Source: Oreocharis arfaki | Lineage: Eukaryota > Chordata > Aves > Passeriformes > Paramythiidae | Assembly: GCA_013398015.1 (NCBI GenBank) | Contig: VZRR01013707.1 | Coordinates: 496,390-560,389 of the forward strand | Reading direction: 5' to 3' | DNA: 64,000 nt | Shown here: positions 50,273 through 64,000 of the stretch, piece after piece | How the letters are laid out: each line of letters opens with the position of its first letter | Position numbering within the stretch: position 1 is the first letter of the stretch | The notes under the pieces: generated by a model | Database searches by the model: none | Seen by the model: the letters and a program-made list of their open reading frames with translations, nothing else | Told to the model about the DNA's origin: nothing | Program-made: the position numbers and the translations under genes

Positions 50273-53200
50273 CAACAACATAATAAACAGTGAATGAAAC
50301 ACTGAACGCAATATTTCATCCAGGGAGAAAAAAAATAAAGCTTGTAGAAACCAAAAGAATAATAAGCACAAAAGTAAACTAGTTTGTTAAGTCAAAGTTG
50401 GTGAAAGTGCTAAAATGTTGTTAATTTTTTTTGGTGTAAGTGAAGACTTAAAAAGCTTTTGCAATATTTTTAAAGAATGTTTTTGTTTGCCTTTCCTCCT
50501 GCTGTTGCTCTTTCTCACCCATCAAGAAGAAAAATAAAATATTGCCAAAAAAGCCTCCAAACTCCATTATTGTTGCTGGTTTTCACAGAAAAACTGATAA
50601 ATTAGATGGTATTTTGGCAAAAATACACATCGTTTTCCTAAAAGAAAATCATCTTCCCTTTACAGCAATTATTTATTTTAGTTTTGATGAAAACACAGGT
50701 TATCACTGGCAAGCCTACTGTAGAATTTCACAAGAGTTCACACAATTCCAAAAACTAATTAGACAGAATTTCAGTTGAAATTGCTGAGACTTTTTAACAT
50801 TTTTCTTACAGATGGAAGATTTCTACCATGACATGTTCAGAGCTGGCTAGAACCCAGGTGGATTTGTACCTCGAAGATCTTCAAGGACCAGAAGACTTTC
50901 CATTAAATAAGAAAAAATATATCAAGTAGGTTTTATTTTAGTCTAGAAAAGAATAATAAACTTTTCAATCCATCTGTCGTAAAAAAGAAATGGCTATGTG
51001 TGACCATCTATGTTTATACAGAAAGGGTGTGTGAAAGGAATCCCCCCAGCCCATAGAGTCATTGCAGGGCAGCACCACTGAAGATGCCAGAAGCAGAAGG
51101 TGTGAGGTGCCACATTTAGTCTCTCCTAGGAGAATAACCAGGGGCACAGGCTCAGGCATGTGATCATCCACCACACTACCTGTGGCGTTATTCCATGTAT
51201 CATACCCTGAGAGAGAAGCTTCCTGGAAACAGACACTGCTGCCATGGGGCTGCGAAGTTTTAAAGCCTAGGAAGTGAGAACAGAGTGAAGACAGCCTTCC
51301 CAAGGATGCTGCAGGTAGTTTTCTTTCTTGGGAACATCCTCAGAAACAAAGACCTCTCTGAGCATGAAGGCATCCATGTTCTTGGAGCTTTTGTGCACAG
51401 TCCTGGAACTGCGGGCAAGGATCTCTCCTCAATGTAAACTTGGACTTTGATCTAAAGCATCTTTCTAAGTCTGAAAATGAATGAAATATTCCAAATAACA
51501 TACGACCTGAAGAGATAGCTCACCTAAACAATTTTTAGTGCTCCACTTGAAGCCAGGCAACCTGGAAAAGCCAAAGTGGAGTGTCAATTCCTTACACAAG
51601 CCACAGGGCAGAGGCCACAAGACCACTGTGTGTCACTTCACCTGTAGCAACAAGCTTGGAGAGCAAACAACAGTGCAACTCTCTAAAAGAATCCCACATG
51701 AGACAAAAAGGGGCAGGAAAAAGGGGAGGGAAAGTAGAGGTTCTGGGAACAGCTGCAGACCAGCTGGGCATCCTAAAATACAGCCAAAGCTGGATGACAG
51801 GCACAGCAGGGAGCACTCATCACCTTTTGTGTCCTTTGGCCTTCAGTGTGAGGAAAGACAAGACACACACGAATCCTGTGAGACTGTAAAAGGCAAAACC
51901 CACCTATGCCAACTGTTTGAAGTGCCCAATTGTCTATCTGGGTAAATCCTCAGAGGAGATAGATACATGCAATACTACAAAAACAGAGTATGACATATTT
52001 TGCAAGATGGAGGATCCAACTGATCCCTTCTTCACAACCTCTACAAAATGCTTTGTAAGTGATACATGGATTTTTCACTAGAGCCCTCATTCCTTACTGT
52101 TACTATGTTCTCCAAATCTCCCCTGAGATTCACCCTGAAACACCTAACAGTTCTTCCCTTGACACTAAACCATGAGCAACAGCCTGAAAAACTACATCTA
52201 CTACACCCACCACTTGAAGGGTAATTTTTCTAAATTAAAAAGAAATCACAAATTGTCACCCGTGTCAGTGACACAAAAAGGAATTACAAATATTCTTAAA
52301 ATAATTTGCTGTGCTGGTATAAGGTTGATGATTATTTTTATCTCTTACATCAATTACTGGATTATGACTAACATACTGGTACTACTTTTATTTCTTTAAT
52401 ATTAATTCATTATTGTCTTAAGAACAGACATTGATTAGTAAGCCTTCTCTGCCAAACACAATCAATAACAAAATATTCTATAAAAAGATTCTTGGAAACT
52501 TAAGGAAAGTTATAAAAAAGAATTCTTACAGTGAAATAGTTCCAAATCACTAACCATTTCACCCAAAATATCTCACAAAGTATTAAAATAATGTATTTGA
52601 AAACCAGCACAGAACTGTAATTTTTCAGCCAACCAGAGTGCAAATTATTTCCAAATGTACTTGGAGAAAAAAAAAAAGAAGTGCTATCTTTCCACCCACA
52701 TGCATATTTATTACTGTCTACAAGATAGTATAAAAGCATTTGACACAAGTGAAAGGGAATAAGATTCCATGATTGATACTGGATCCCTAAATACTCTGCT
52801 TCTCCCTCCTTTCCTCTTAAAATCATTGAAGTTCACTTTTTAGGAAAAAAAGGCAAACAAGGGTTACTGCAAACTGACATTTTCCCTTTTCTTTAGTGAG
52901 AGGTCTCATTAGCAAAACTAGATCTGGATGACATGAAAAATGCAGCAGACCCAAATCCCCTGGGAACGCTCTTAACTTCACAGTCCCGCTCCACCTCTAA
53001 CTTCACTGCTTGAGCCCCTGCTGGGCAGAGCAGAGCAGCTGCACCCCTGCAGCTCAGGCCCAGCCACTCCCGGAGGTCACACGCAAGAGGGACCAAGATC
53101 AGCCGTGCAGTCTCTGCCTGCTGGCAGGGCTCACACGCAGGCTCCTGACGCAGAGGTCACAAATCTGGGAGCTGCCAGGATAATTACTCTGCCCAGCGGC

Positions 53201-56200
53201 TCAGTCCCTGCAGCCCCTTTTTTCTCAGAGCCATCAGGGCCAGATAAATTGGTCTGGTGGTGACAGTGTTCCCAGCCACCACTTTCCCTTGATCCTTCTC
53301 CATGGATGCAGGCCAGCTAGAAACAGGATGCAAAAGCCATGTGGACGTAACCACCCCTGATACCCATCTTTCCTAGGCATTCCTTTTCTACAGACAGCCA
53401 TTTAGTGCTTCAGGTTCACGGATATCCGAGCTGCAGAGGCTTAGCTGCCTGTCCACGGGATAGCCATGGAGCACATGGACCACAGATCTGCTGTTGCTCG
53501 GAAAAACAAGAGTAGCTGCAGTTGCGCAGCTCAGCTGAACCATCCAAGCATATCATTCCCAGAGGAAAAGGTTTTTCCCCACACTCCCCCTGACATACAA
53601 AGGTGCCAAGGTACTTTCACAGCCAGATTGGGCTGTGCTATATCAAATATAAGGCCCACAAAGTGATGTACCTCTCTCAGCAGAGGGATTATTCAGTTGT
53701 TTTGACTGGGAAGGCACATTGTAAATGAAAAATCTCAGTTCAAAGACAGGAGATTTGCTCTAAAAAGGGAATTCTGCAAAAGATGTCTGGAAACTGAAGA
53801 GACAAGCGTGCTCTGTTCCTCCCAGAGACCCCCCTGGAAGCAGTCTGGGTAGGATTTTCTGGGTTTTTTTAAGCTCACTCGTGTGGTTTTTTCCAGTACT
53901 ATAAGTCTCTATTGTTAGCTTATGCATTATTTAAAAGATACTGAGTTTAAAAATAGCTCTAACCCGCCAAGGGAAAATGGAAAAAGCAGTGAGCTGAAAG
54001 CCACAGTGTTTCTCTTGCCGATTGTTTCAGCATGCAAGACATCACAGCTTCCTCCCGTTTTCATTTCAATTTAGTAGCTGTCTTTGACATATGCCCACCC
54101 ATTTTCACCATCAAAGTATCAGAGGATAGCTCATTCCTGAGGGTGCATATTACAAGTCTCTGTGCACCACTCAGACAGCAAATTACTACCACACTAGGTC
54201 CTGGGATGGATATATGTATATATTTAAGTTAAAGCCTTTGTGTTTGGAAGCTCTGCATTCAACCCCCATGTTTTGAGTTCACTTATTAGGTGAGCAGCTT
54301 ACACTCTTTAACATGTCAATGCCCACAACACTCTTTCAAGTTACAGATTGTCTACCACCCTGCTTGACAGACTCGGACCGAGTTCCAGTGGGATGAAGCA
54401 ATTTGCCCAAGACTGTAAGAGAAGCAGTGGTATTTATGGGGACTGCCCATGCCCAGGAGTGCTTCTGGCTACTGGACCACCTTTGCTCTCCCTTCAGCTG
54501 CAAACAACCACTAGACGTGCAGGATGGGTGGGCTACCAAGGCAGCTCAAACACAGAAGAAGCTCTTGCACACACTAACTCCACACTATGCAAATAGCTAC
54601 CTGGGGCAAGCACCAAGCCTTCCGCAGACACTTGAGACAAAAAATGTAAGTAGGACTGGAATATGAACATCCTGGGGCATCAGGAAGCAATCAGAAGTAC
54701 CTGAGACCAATCTAAAACCAACAATGATCCTGACTCTCTATTTCGTTTGTAAACTGAAATCCGGAACAAGACAAGCCTGGAAGTACTTAATAATCTTCTG
54801 TTTATAAAAGTAGCAGCACTGAACTCCACAACAGGAAAAGAGCAATCCTCATGTAAAAACTATGTACACATCAGAAGTAGAAGATTGTTCCACACTGCAA
54901 GAGAAACATACATATGTATATTTCAGTCCAAAACATTCCTCTGGAATTTAGCTGCATACTGATCTTATACACTACATTAAATGGTGTTTGTGATGCTTCC
55001 TCCCAAAGAAAGGAGAAAAAGGAGAAAAGGAGAGAGGGGGGCAGGCAGGCAGGAAGGGTCACCCTGTTTAAAATCTAGCAGGTTGTACACATACCTCAAA
55101 ATTCATCATGCAATAGGTATTCCTTCTGTTAAGTACAAGTAATAGTTAGAAACCTGTATGGGCAATACCCTATACAACAAAAGTGTAAGAAAACAAAGCT
55201 ATCACTGTATAAATAAGCCCATGGATAACAACAAGAGTTTTCCAACAGCTTGAAACCATATAAAAATAACCCCAAATGAACCCAAGACTTCTGAGTAAAA
55301 AAAAGCCACCATCACCATCAAGCTCCTGACACCGATCTTGGGACAATTCAAGAGAGATTAAAGCACTGGGGCTGCTGCTAAAATAACAACTTGATATTTA
55401 TGCACTGAGGAAAGTCTTAGAGAGTCCTTTCCTTACACAAGTTTGCAAGCATGGAGACTGTTGCCTTGAAGTAATAGGTGATTCGTTTTGTAAGCCACCG
55501 TTTGCTATAGAGGCAACCCCCAAAGTTATGAGGGGTAGCAGAAGTACTGAGCATGCAGTGAAAACACCATGAGGCTGCTAAGTATAACAGCAGCTAAGGA
55601 CAAAACAGAACAGAAAAAACAATGTTTGTGTATAAATATACCTCTATGGTCACCTTGAAATCTCCCCTTTTTGAACACAGAAATATGCTCTGCAGTATTT
55701 TGGCAGAACTCATACAGGACTAAGACCCGTACAGAGTGCAGTAGCCCCATAGTGCAGCAGATACCACATGGTACCTGAAAATTTAAAAATTAAGAGAACC
55801 ACATCTAAACTTTAAGCAAAGGTTGAGGGCAAGAAGAAAAACCCCTCTGATTACTTAGATCCTTATGTTTCCAGCATGGAGACAGTTCATTCTTTCCAAG
55901 TGCAAAGGGAAGTTGAAATTAATGTGCAAAAATTAAGGACGCAAATGTCCTGGACCTGATGTCCTTAGCAAAAATAACCATATGTGAGAAGAGACAATGC
56001 AGCATGCAAGCTAAGAAGACAGTCAGGCAAAGTCCCAAGGGAAGGAGGAGGAGAGGCACTGCTGAAAAAAGTCACTTGTGGGACTGCAAGAGCAATGTCA
56101 TACTGCTCTGGATGTCAAGCCAAGTAACTGCAGTACTCACACTGGAAGGGTTCAAAGGGACACTTGATAAAGGGTATACTTCCCTGCATTGAATATTCTC

Positions 56201-59200
56201 ACAGCAGCTGAAAAGTGTCTAATTCCAGAGACCCATCACATTCAGTATCATGGAGCTGAAGAAAAATCTATCACAAAGACAGTGCACCTGTGTGACACTG
56301 AAAATTAAGGCTTTTCCAGCCATACAGTTCAAAGTGTTGCACGTGACTGCTGACAAGCAGAAAACAGTGCCTGGCTTAACAAAAAACAGCCAGGCTCAGT
56401 GTGATACCAGGAGAGCAATATGTACGCATTCTCTCCCTCTAAAAAAAATAAATAAAATCATACCAAATGACAGCTTCCATCGATGGGAGCAATACAGGTA
56501 TAGAAAGGATGCAAAGGAAAATGCAATAGTGGTGACAGGCGAATGCTTGCACCAAGCTATAGCAAGGACAGAAAAAGCAAGCAGCCATTTTCTAAACTTT
56601 TTGAGATCTCACAATACCAGAGTGAGAAGGCAGATGACAGTATCAACAAGGCACTATCAGCTGCCTCCTCTGTAGTACAGGTGCACTGATGCTGAAAGAG
56701 ATCAAAAACTGTGTGGTATTTTGGTAACCAAGCCTCCTTAAAGGACAATGGAAGAGTCAACTGAAAATTATAAGATCCTGTTCATTCAGAACTGGACACT
56801 GGCTGAAAAACGATGACATTTTCCAAAACTTGTTAAACCTCTCCTGGTTTCTTACCAGACATTCAGCTTGAGACTTTGAGGATGTTGATATTATTTTAAT
56901 GCTGGCTTTCTGTATCTGCATTTTGTGTTTAACATCTTTTTTTTATTAAAAAAAACTTAATTGTAGAAAAACTTTTTAAAAACACTTTGCAGTTAAAAAC
57001 TCCTATAACCTTGAAGACATTAAATTTGTTCTAAGGGAGAAAAACTACCTTTATACAAAGGGGACCAGACAGCACTACTCAGTCTTGCACTTCATGCACA
57101 CCACTAAAACCAGCCTTGGTATTATATTAATATAATCTCATTTGCCATTTATTATACAAATTGGGAATATGACCATTTATTTGCAAGTTACTAAACACAG
57201 TCACAGTTTAAACAAAAACAATTATTTCAAGGCATAGCTGTGGTATCTGCAAGCAAAGCAAGAAAAACAACAATTCATAAACAGGAGTTTATCTGTACAC
57301 CCTCTAATTTAATGCAACTTTTGTTAGTTACTAAAGCAGCAAATTCTTGTTGTTCTTCAGACTGATGCTGGCACCAACCTAATCACTAAACACAGATCAC
57401 TGAAGCATTTCTCTCAGTTCAGCATCTATCCAGTGTCAATCCTCACACAGTAACAGACACCTAAGGAAACAAGACAGCTAGCAGACCTGTTTTTAAAATC
57501 CCTACTTAGGCTGATTTGCTGAAAAAACTCCTCAAATCAGGTTTCTCACATCCCAGTCTAAAGACTGGAATGTTGGAAAGCTTTTCATTTGCTATACATG
57601 CTCAACCACCATCATGCCTGAAAGGCAAATCCTGCAGAAAGCAACTCAGGTCCCCCGGTCAGGATGGCAAACTTGGTCCAAGTTCTACATCAGGCACTGG
57701 GAATTCTCCTTCCCATTAATGAAGAAACTTGTAGAGACACAGAAATATTTCTTACTGCAGCTTCAGTTTACTGACAGCTGTGTCCCCAGTTTACCAGCAG
57801 GCAGGCAATCCCACTTCACCCATTTAAAACAGCATAAAAATATCATCAGAATCTGCTGTGAAATACCTAACACAGCTTCAGCCTTTTAGCTTCTCCTGGT
57901 GGTTTCTCTGTATTATTGATTATTCTTGGCTCTGGCTTAGTCTTTCACTGGCAATTTGAATTCCTTTGTCTTGTGGCTCCTTTGTAGTGAACTGGAAGAT
58001 TCTGGTTGCCATATGGTCTAAGCGAAGGGGAAAGGATTCTTGATTTCTGAAATGCTCCTCTGCCAGCTCCACTGCTGACAGCGGTGAGGTGCTTCCCACA
58101 GATGGTGTTCTGCCTCTTCCCTAAAGTAACAACTATAACCCACAGCAGAGGTTGTCAGCTGCATTCAGAAACCCCAGGGAAAACGTGACTGCATAGTTAC
58201 AGCACAATAACAATAAAAATACAGCTTAAAAATTATACAAACACTTACAGTGTCCCAGTAAGCATATCTATAGCAGTTTCTACAGACAGCTGGTGTTTAG
58301 GACCACTGTGCTCTGACTAGGGTATTAACTGTACGGCTAGAAAAGCGTTAATTTTCAGTGCCACACAGACTTACAAAATCCTAAATGCTTTGGTTAGGTG
58401 GCAGCAGATTTCAAGGCCTGGGATATCAAAGGTACTCAGACATTGGCCTCTTAATTGCCATACAGTATTCAGCACCTTCTGTTTGGCTTTCCAAAGTCAA
58501 CTGAAAGAGACTTGTTAATAATTCCTGTAACTTCTGTACTTTGAAAGCAGGGAGATGCATATTCCTGGAATATGCAATGCACAGAAAGGGGTTTTAAGTC
58601 CAAGCCAAAGTTCTTTTTTTAGGATGTTTGCTTGCAGCTCCTGCTGAAGTCAACCAGAACTACTAATGTTCACCCAAGGGTAAAATTTGACTTATAACAT
58701 TATTTTATGCTATACACAAGTCTAAAGAGAGATAATATGAAATGCCTAACTGAAAACCAACTACTAGATTTGGATAAAGCAAAACTGAAAGGCAGCAGTT
58801 GTTCATGTGCAGGGGCATGACTTAGTTTGCCATAGCCCTTGTGCAATTTCATTACCATTCTCTTTTTCTGCTGGGTGACACAGCTGAAACAAGAGTATTA
58901 AAACATCTTTTGATGTATTCTTGTTCGCATAACACACAGATTTCTGCCTAGAAATATTGAAGGACTAGTGGGCCAACAGTACAGAGAACAACTCATGGTT
59001 TGTTCATTCCCCAGCCATTCCCCCAAGACCCACACTGTCAATTAGGCAGCACCATGGGGGTCTTCCTTCTCCCAGTGTGTGTAGGAAGGAGCTTATGCTA
59101 TCAGCAACATGGGGTGAAGGGATTATGTCTTCAGTGATTTACACTGACCTGCAAACAATTCTGGAAACAGTTTAAAGCTGCTTTCCTTATAACAAAAATA

Positions 59201-62200
59201 TTGAAAACGTCCACATCTTTTCCTTGTTGAATATCAGCTTGAATATTTTCCTTCTTCTTTCTGGCACAGTAAAGTGTCAGCATGTTGCTGCTTTGATTTC
59301 TCCATAACAGAAAGAGGCGAAGAAAGAATACAAAAAAACTCAATCATATTGGGCTAAACTATTGTACTTAAAGGCAAATACAAACCCTTTCTTATGACAG
59401 GCTTTGCAAGGACCAAGCAGTAATATAGTCTTGTTTTTTTCATGTTCATTTTGTGAGAAAGGAGAGTTGGTCTCAGGAATTACCTGCATGATTATCAAGG
59501 TGCAAAAACTGAAACCAAAATTAAAGCAGCATATTAAATTTTTTTTTAAATCCCTTTAGAATTTATCTGCAAAAGAAACAAAAGTCGTTAGGATCTTACT
59601 CCTCAGAAGTGCCAAAGTGCCTCTTGCTCAATCTGCTCATTTTGGGTGGGGAGTGGGACAGAAATAGAAAGCAGAAAATTTGAAAGAATCACACCAGGAG
59701 TTCATCTCCCACATGAGAAGCAAAGTCCAGAATTTGCATTACCTACCTTTCTCTACTCAGACAATGTCTAGACAATTCTATTGTAAGTATCAGCCTTTCT
59801 ATGCTGCTATGAGGAACAGGAGCCATGCATGAATTACTTACAGTCTTAAATGCATCCCTACCTGTGGAGAGAGGGCGGGAGGGCAGAAATACCCCTCTGT
59901 GTTTATGTGTGTGTATATATGAACCTGTACGTGTGTGTCTGTCTGTGTATACATGGATTTATTAAAAACAAAGCACAGAGGAAGTTACTACAGATACTGA
60001 TACAATTCACTGTGATCTTTGTGAGGAACTGTCAAATAACAAATGTTTCTTTGCACTTTCTGACAGCTTCTACCCATTCCAACTGAATTATACAATGAGC
60101 TAATAGTGGAACTGTACTGGTACAAGTACATGCACCAACATGAAGGCTATCACAACAATTCCAAGACAAATACACATTAATATACTATCTAAATTTTGCC
60201 TTTTTTTTTTTCTTTGATTGAAGCTAATTTTTTGCACAAAGTCCAAAAAGTCCACAGAAGCAGCAAGTGCTCTGTAACCCTGAAATTTAACTTAGACTGC
60301 AGCTTAAGGGGACATTCAGTGAAGTTTTCTCCCGTGTTTGCACTTACATGAAAACCATGTTTTAGTAAATGTTTGTATGAGATTTTAAGGAAAGAGGAAA
60401 GGAAAATAAACTTTGAAACATTTAATGTCGAACTCTTACTATATTTCAACAATGAGTTCATCCAGGAATAAGAGTAAGTTTGGAAAAAAAAATATTTAAC
60501 AGGCCATTTGGGAAGAAATGCAACAGGATGTCAGTGAAATCTGGATTTAAAGAGCAGAAGTGGCATCAGACAGCAAACCTGTATGCTTGGGCCTAAAGTG
60601 CTGCATTTCTTCTGTCCAGACAGAGCAGGACTGGGATTAAGGTGAACTCAGATGAGCTTCACAGCTCAAAACCCCTAAAAACACATGCAAGAACCTGGTC
60701 CTCAAGGGAAAGGCAGAAATTCAGAAGTATCAGCTCCTAGTCTTTTAGAGTCACAGCTGCAAAATTGTATATATCATACCACCAAATATGGAAAACAAAC
60801 ACATTCCATATGAAGTGATGAATTGCATCTCTTGAATTCCCGCAGTCTAGCTAAGAGACAGGCAAAGAAAAAAGCAAATTATGATTACAGCATAGCTGCC
60901 TAATTCAAGTGGCAGTACATTACATATCTGCAGACCATTGGAATATTATTCTATCTGGCTATTGTAAAAATTCTAGCACATCAGAAATCCATTAGCAGTG
61001 ATGTTCTGGCAAACCACCAAAGAGAAATATATCCTCTTACAGCAAAAAAGAAATGAAGATCAAAGAATGATAATGGATAAATAGAGGCTAAAGATCAGTG
61101 AGCGAGCTCAGAAAATACATTGTAATGAAAGATTTAACTATTCTTCCAAAAAGAGAAAGACAAAAGAAACCATCTAACTTTGTACCAAAGCAAAGGCTGT
61201 GCACATATAAATTAAAATTTCCAGCCATCGTTTTTCATTAACACTGGAAATGTATTTATATTAATCTCTTTAGCTGGACTTGGCAGCTTCGTTACAGTAT
61301 CATATTCTGCTTGATCTTGCTGTTTCTCTGCAGCTTCACATTTCGTTATTGCCACTTATGGATGAGCAGCTTTCTGCAGTGAAGTACAATATACAAAATT
61401 TATTCCTTGGTTAATTTCTAGGAAGTTTCCTCTGCAATCAAATTGGCCACCTGACATAGGCAGAAATGCATTAATAATCTGATGCCTTTGGATGAATTAC
61501 TATCTCTCAAATCATTGGGAGAATTCTCTTGCCTTTGTAATTAAGCAAAAACAGAGGTGATGCTAAAACATATGGCAACAAAACCAAAAGTCCCTTCCAT
61601 TATAGGTAGAAACAGCTGTCCCTTTAGGATGCAGAGCTACATCAGAATTTCCTTACTTCTTTGCTCTGAAAACATGCGTAATTTTATTATAGAAATATTA
61701 CATCAAGACCATTTTTTCTCCTTTCCCTCATCAAAATTTCATTGAATACTATCTAAATTGGACAGACCAAATGGAAAGTGTGATTCATTACAAGAGCAAT
61801 AATAAGCAGTGAGACAATTGTAACTCTACTGTCGCCATCAAGGCTGTCCCTGTGAAAGGAAGGTTGAAAGGGTGCCACACGGAATTACCACATTTACAGT
61901 CAGAAAGGGCACAGTTTTGCACTAACTGAACTGTTTTGTAGAGAGAAAATCTTGAAGATATTTTGTTATCTCTACCATGATTTATTCTCAGAACTCTCAC
62001 TATGGTATATTTGATAACACGCAATGAAGAGCCTGAAATCTGTCATGCCCTTTGGACATGAATGCTTTAATGTTGTTCTTCTGAAGCAAATTTCGCATCT
62101 TTGATATTTAGGCCAACCTTTAGTATGTCATCAGGAGGAGTTTTACTTTGGGAGATGGGTACAGCCCATATATTTGCAATTCTTCCTGTACATTTATACC

Positions 62201-64000
62201 CTCCCCAACAGATTCTTCAGCAAGAACAAGGAGATTTGATATGAGGTAAACAACACTGGATAAAAATAAATTCAGCTATTAAAAAACTAGATTTTAAGTG
62301 GTTTTGTTTCTCTGGAGAAAGAAGAGAAGAAGATCAAGAGAAAAATTGCTTTTTCTTTTCAAATGACCTTTTACATCTCAAAAAAGGGCAGAAGCCTAAT
62401 TTAGAAGAAATATGTCTTTATAGGTTATCTTTAATAAAAGTACAAGATGATTCTTCTTCATCATCTCACTGTATATCACACTAGATGACAGCATTTTATT
62501 TCCTTTGGGATGCTAGAAATAAAGTAAATGGAACAGAATAAGGACACAAGATAAATAGTCTTTTAACATTATTTTGTCATTTATCTTTTTTTAAAGAAAC
62601 AGAGGTATTATCATACAACCAGTACTTCAGTCAATTGATAAAGGGATCTTTTTTGGCTTACATGAATTTATTTTTATTTCATAGTAATTCAAGCAGATTC
62701 CATAATCCTTCATTAAAATACTTGAAAAGAAAGAGAAAAGCTAAAACAGAGTTCTTTTGATAAGGTGTACAAATAAGGTATCTTTCACTGCTTCATTTAT
62801 CTACTGCTATTTCATGATACAACTTGAGAAACAAAGAAGTAAAACCAAGTAGGAAGCAATTAGATATTTGAAGAATTTTAGAGACATAGTGAATTCTGTT
62901 CAAATCAGAAGACTATTTAAAAGGAAAATTTGCTTATAACATAATTGAAAAAACAGAGAAATAGATGGGCCCTTACAGAAGAATCGCAATAACAATGAAT
63001 CACAAACTGTTAAGTTCAAAGGCCTGCAAAGTATCAGGGATTTGAATTGAGAAAATATCAGGTTATAGCCAAGCCAACCCTCATTTACAGTACGTAAACA
63101 GAGTATCTTCTGGTCCTACCGAATATTTGTCTATCACAATCCAGTCTATAATTCCAATGCATCCTCCAGGGTGAAAACCCTGTGACAAAAGGCCATGCCC
63201 CTGACTCAGCCCAGTGAGCTGCTGGGAGCAGTGGTACCAGTGGGACAGGACACAACCCTGGTGGGTGAGGGGAGCTTCTGGCTTCCTCAGCCACAGCACC
63301 CCTGGGAAACAGGGCAATGGGCAGGACCAGTATTTCCTGCCAGATTTGCATTTGATACTTGGTGCTTTGGGATTTGAAAACCTGATTTTTGTGCACGTTT
63401 TGGAAGAGGAAAGAAGTCTACCCACATAGAGGGGTTATTACCTGCTGCTTCTCATGCTAATACAGCCAGGGAGAAAATTTAAGCTCTGCATGCGAAGCCT
63501 TTCAAACCAAAGTGCAGAATTTGATTTGTTTGTGGTTTTCTTCAAGGTAACTCTTCCTGCACTAAGGTGACACAATTGTCTGCAAATGCAGTTTTACCCA
63601 CTAGCAGGTCCCAACCAAATGCAAACAATTACATTAAAGACCAGGCCATACAGAACGTCTGGCAAAAGAAGCCTGTTTCCAGCCCCTGAGTAAGGAAACA
63701 TAGGCACACCCATCTGGAATCTTACTAGCAAAACACATTAAAAAATGCTATATAAATTTCACACAACCACACAAAGAAATAGCTGTAGGCTTCAAAGATG
63801 CACCTCACATCTGCAATAGATACTGCAAAGAAAGCAAACAAGTCCAATGCTTAGGTACAGGACAGTTTGTGTGTGCAAGCTGAGCACTGTTATTTGCTGG
63901 CTAAGATGTTCCATATGTTAACAACATATTGTTTTAATACCACCTGTTGATTTAGTTTCTGGACTAAAAACATATTTCTTAAGAAGAACCACAGTCCTGA

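Larger units (their letters stand above)
31429..64000 (-). other. ADAM22: ADAM22 intron 3, 5' part beyond window
   Basis: No exon was found in these 32.6 kb. I looked on the minus strand for the expected exon 3 (a THVDQASFQVDAFG-like peptide) and did not find it, so the intron probably runs past the window end. Within it are CR1 remnants at 32200-32250 and 32740-32920, a pyrimidine-rich stretch (41010-41130), a microsatellite (43704-43758), a T24 run (47132-47155) and a solo LTR (49940-50266). The rest is AT-rich sequence with chance open frames only. Confidence 0.75.

Noticed and set aside
52500..52826. Open frame of 108 codons, minus strand
   Set aside because: Hydrophobic, AT-driven translation with no motif; no splice sites in a frame fitting ADAM22 exon 3.
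61240..61345. Open, Glu/Gln-rich segment on the minus strand, exon-like at first sight
   Set aside because: A stop lies just upstream in frame, and no acceptor or donor of good quality flanks it. No known protein recognised.
1..64000. CRISPR arrays, bacterial operons, phage or toxin systems
   Set aside because: None seen. The window is a vertebrate intron-exon landscape, and no spaced direct repeats or compact gene clusters occur.

Overview
The window is vertebrate nuclear DNA and almost certainly avian. It is AT-rich, contains no bacterial-style gene packing, and holds short exons separated by long introns. Its repeats are bird-type: CR1 LINE fragments ending in CATAGAATC-type tails, a tRNA-Ile-headed SINE with a CR1-type tail that I recognise as TguSINE1-like, and a solo retroviral LTR. 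The SINE points to a passerine bird; I could not test this by alignment.

The only gene I can support is ADAM22, a disintegrin/metalloprotease-family receptor without protease activity, on the minus strand. Ten consecutive internal coding exons lie between 31428 and 1523. They correspond to human exons 4 to 13 as I remember them, and run from the middle of the prodomain through the furin-type processing site into the metalloprotease-like domain. All ten have AG acceptors and GT donors, and the reading phase is continuous across all nine junctions (845 coding bases: 1 base, 281 whole codons, 1 base). The 5' part of the gene (signal peptide, exons 1 to 3) and the 3' part (rest of the metalloprotease-like domain, disintegrin, EGF, transmembrane and tail) were not found and should lie beyond the two ends.

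Layout from high to low coordinate, in transcription order: 64000-31429 is intron upstream of the first visible exon, with CR1 fragments, a solo LTR, a TA/CA microsatellite and a T24 run. Then come exon 4 (31428-31362), a 13.6 kb intron with the SINE and an ancient CR1 piece, and exon 5 (17725-17643). A 3.6 kb intron with a sequence gap in a poly-G tract follows, then exons 6 and 7 (13994-13254). The next 5.2 kb intron carries CR1 and a tandem repeat. Exons 8 and 9 (8036-7395) and 10 to 13 (5320-1523) complete the visible part.

I saw no undescribed system. The points most worth a second look are the clustered protein changes in exon 12, a cysteine at the start of exon 10, the rewritten prodomain boundary in exon 8, the dated insertions (SINE, solo LTR), and a weak exon-like open segment on the opposite strand at 50812-50925. 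All comparisons with human ADAM22 are from memory.
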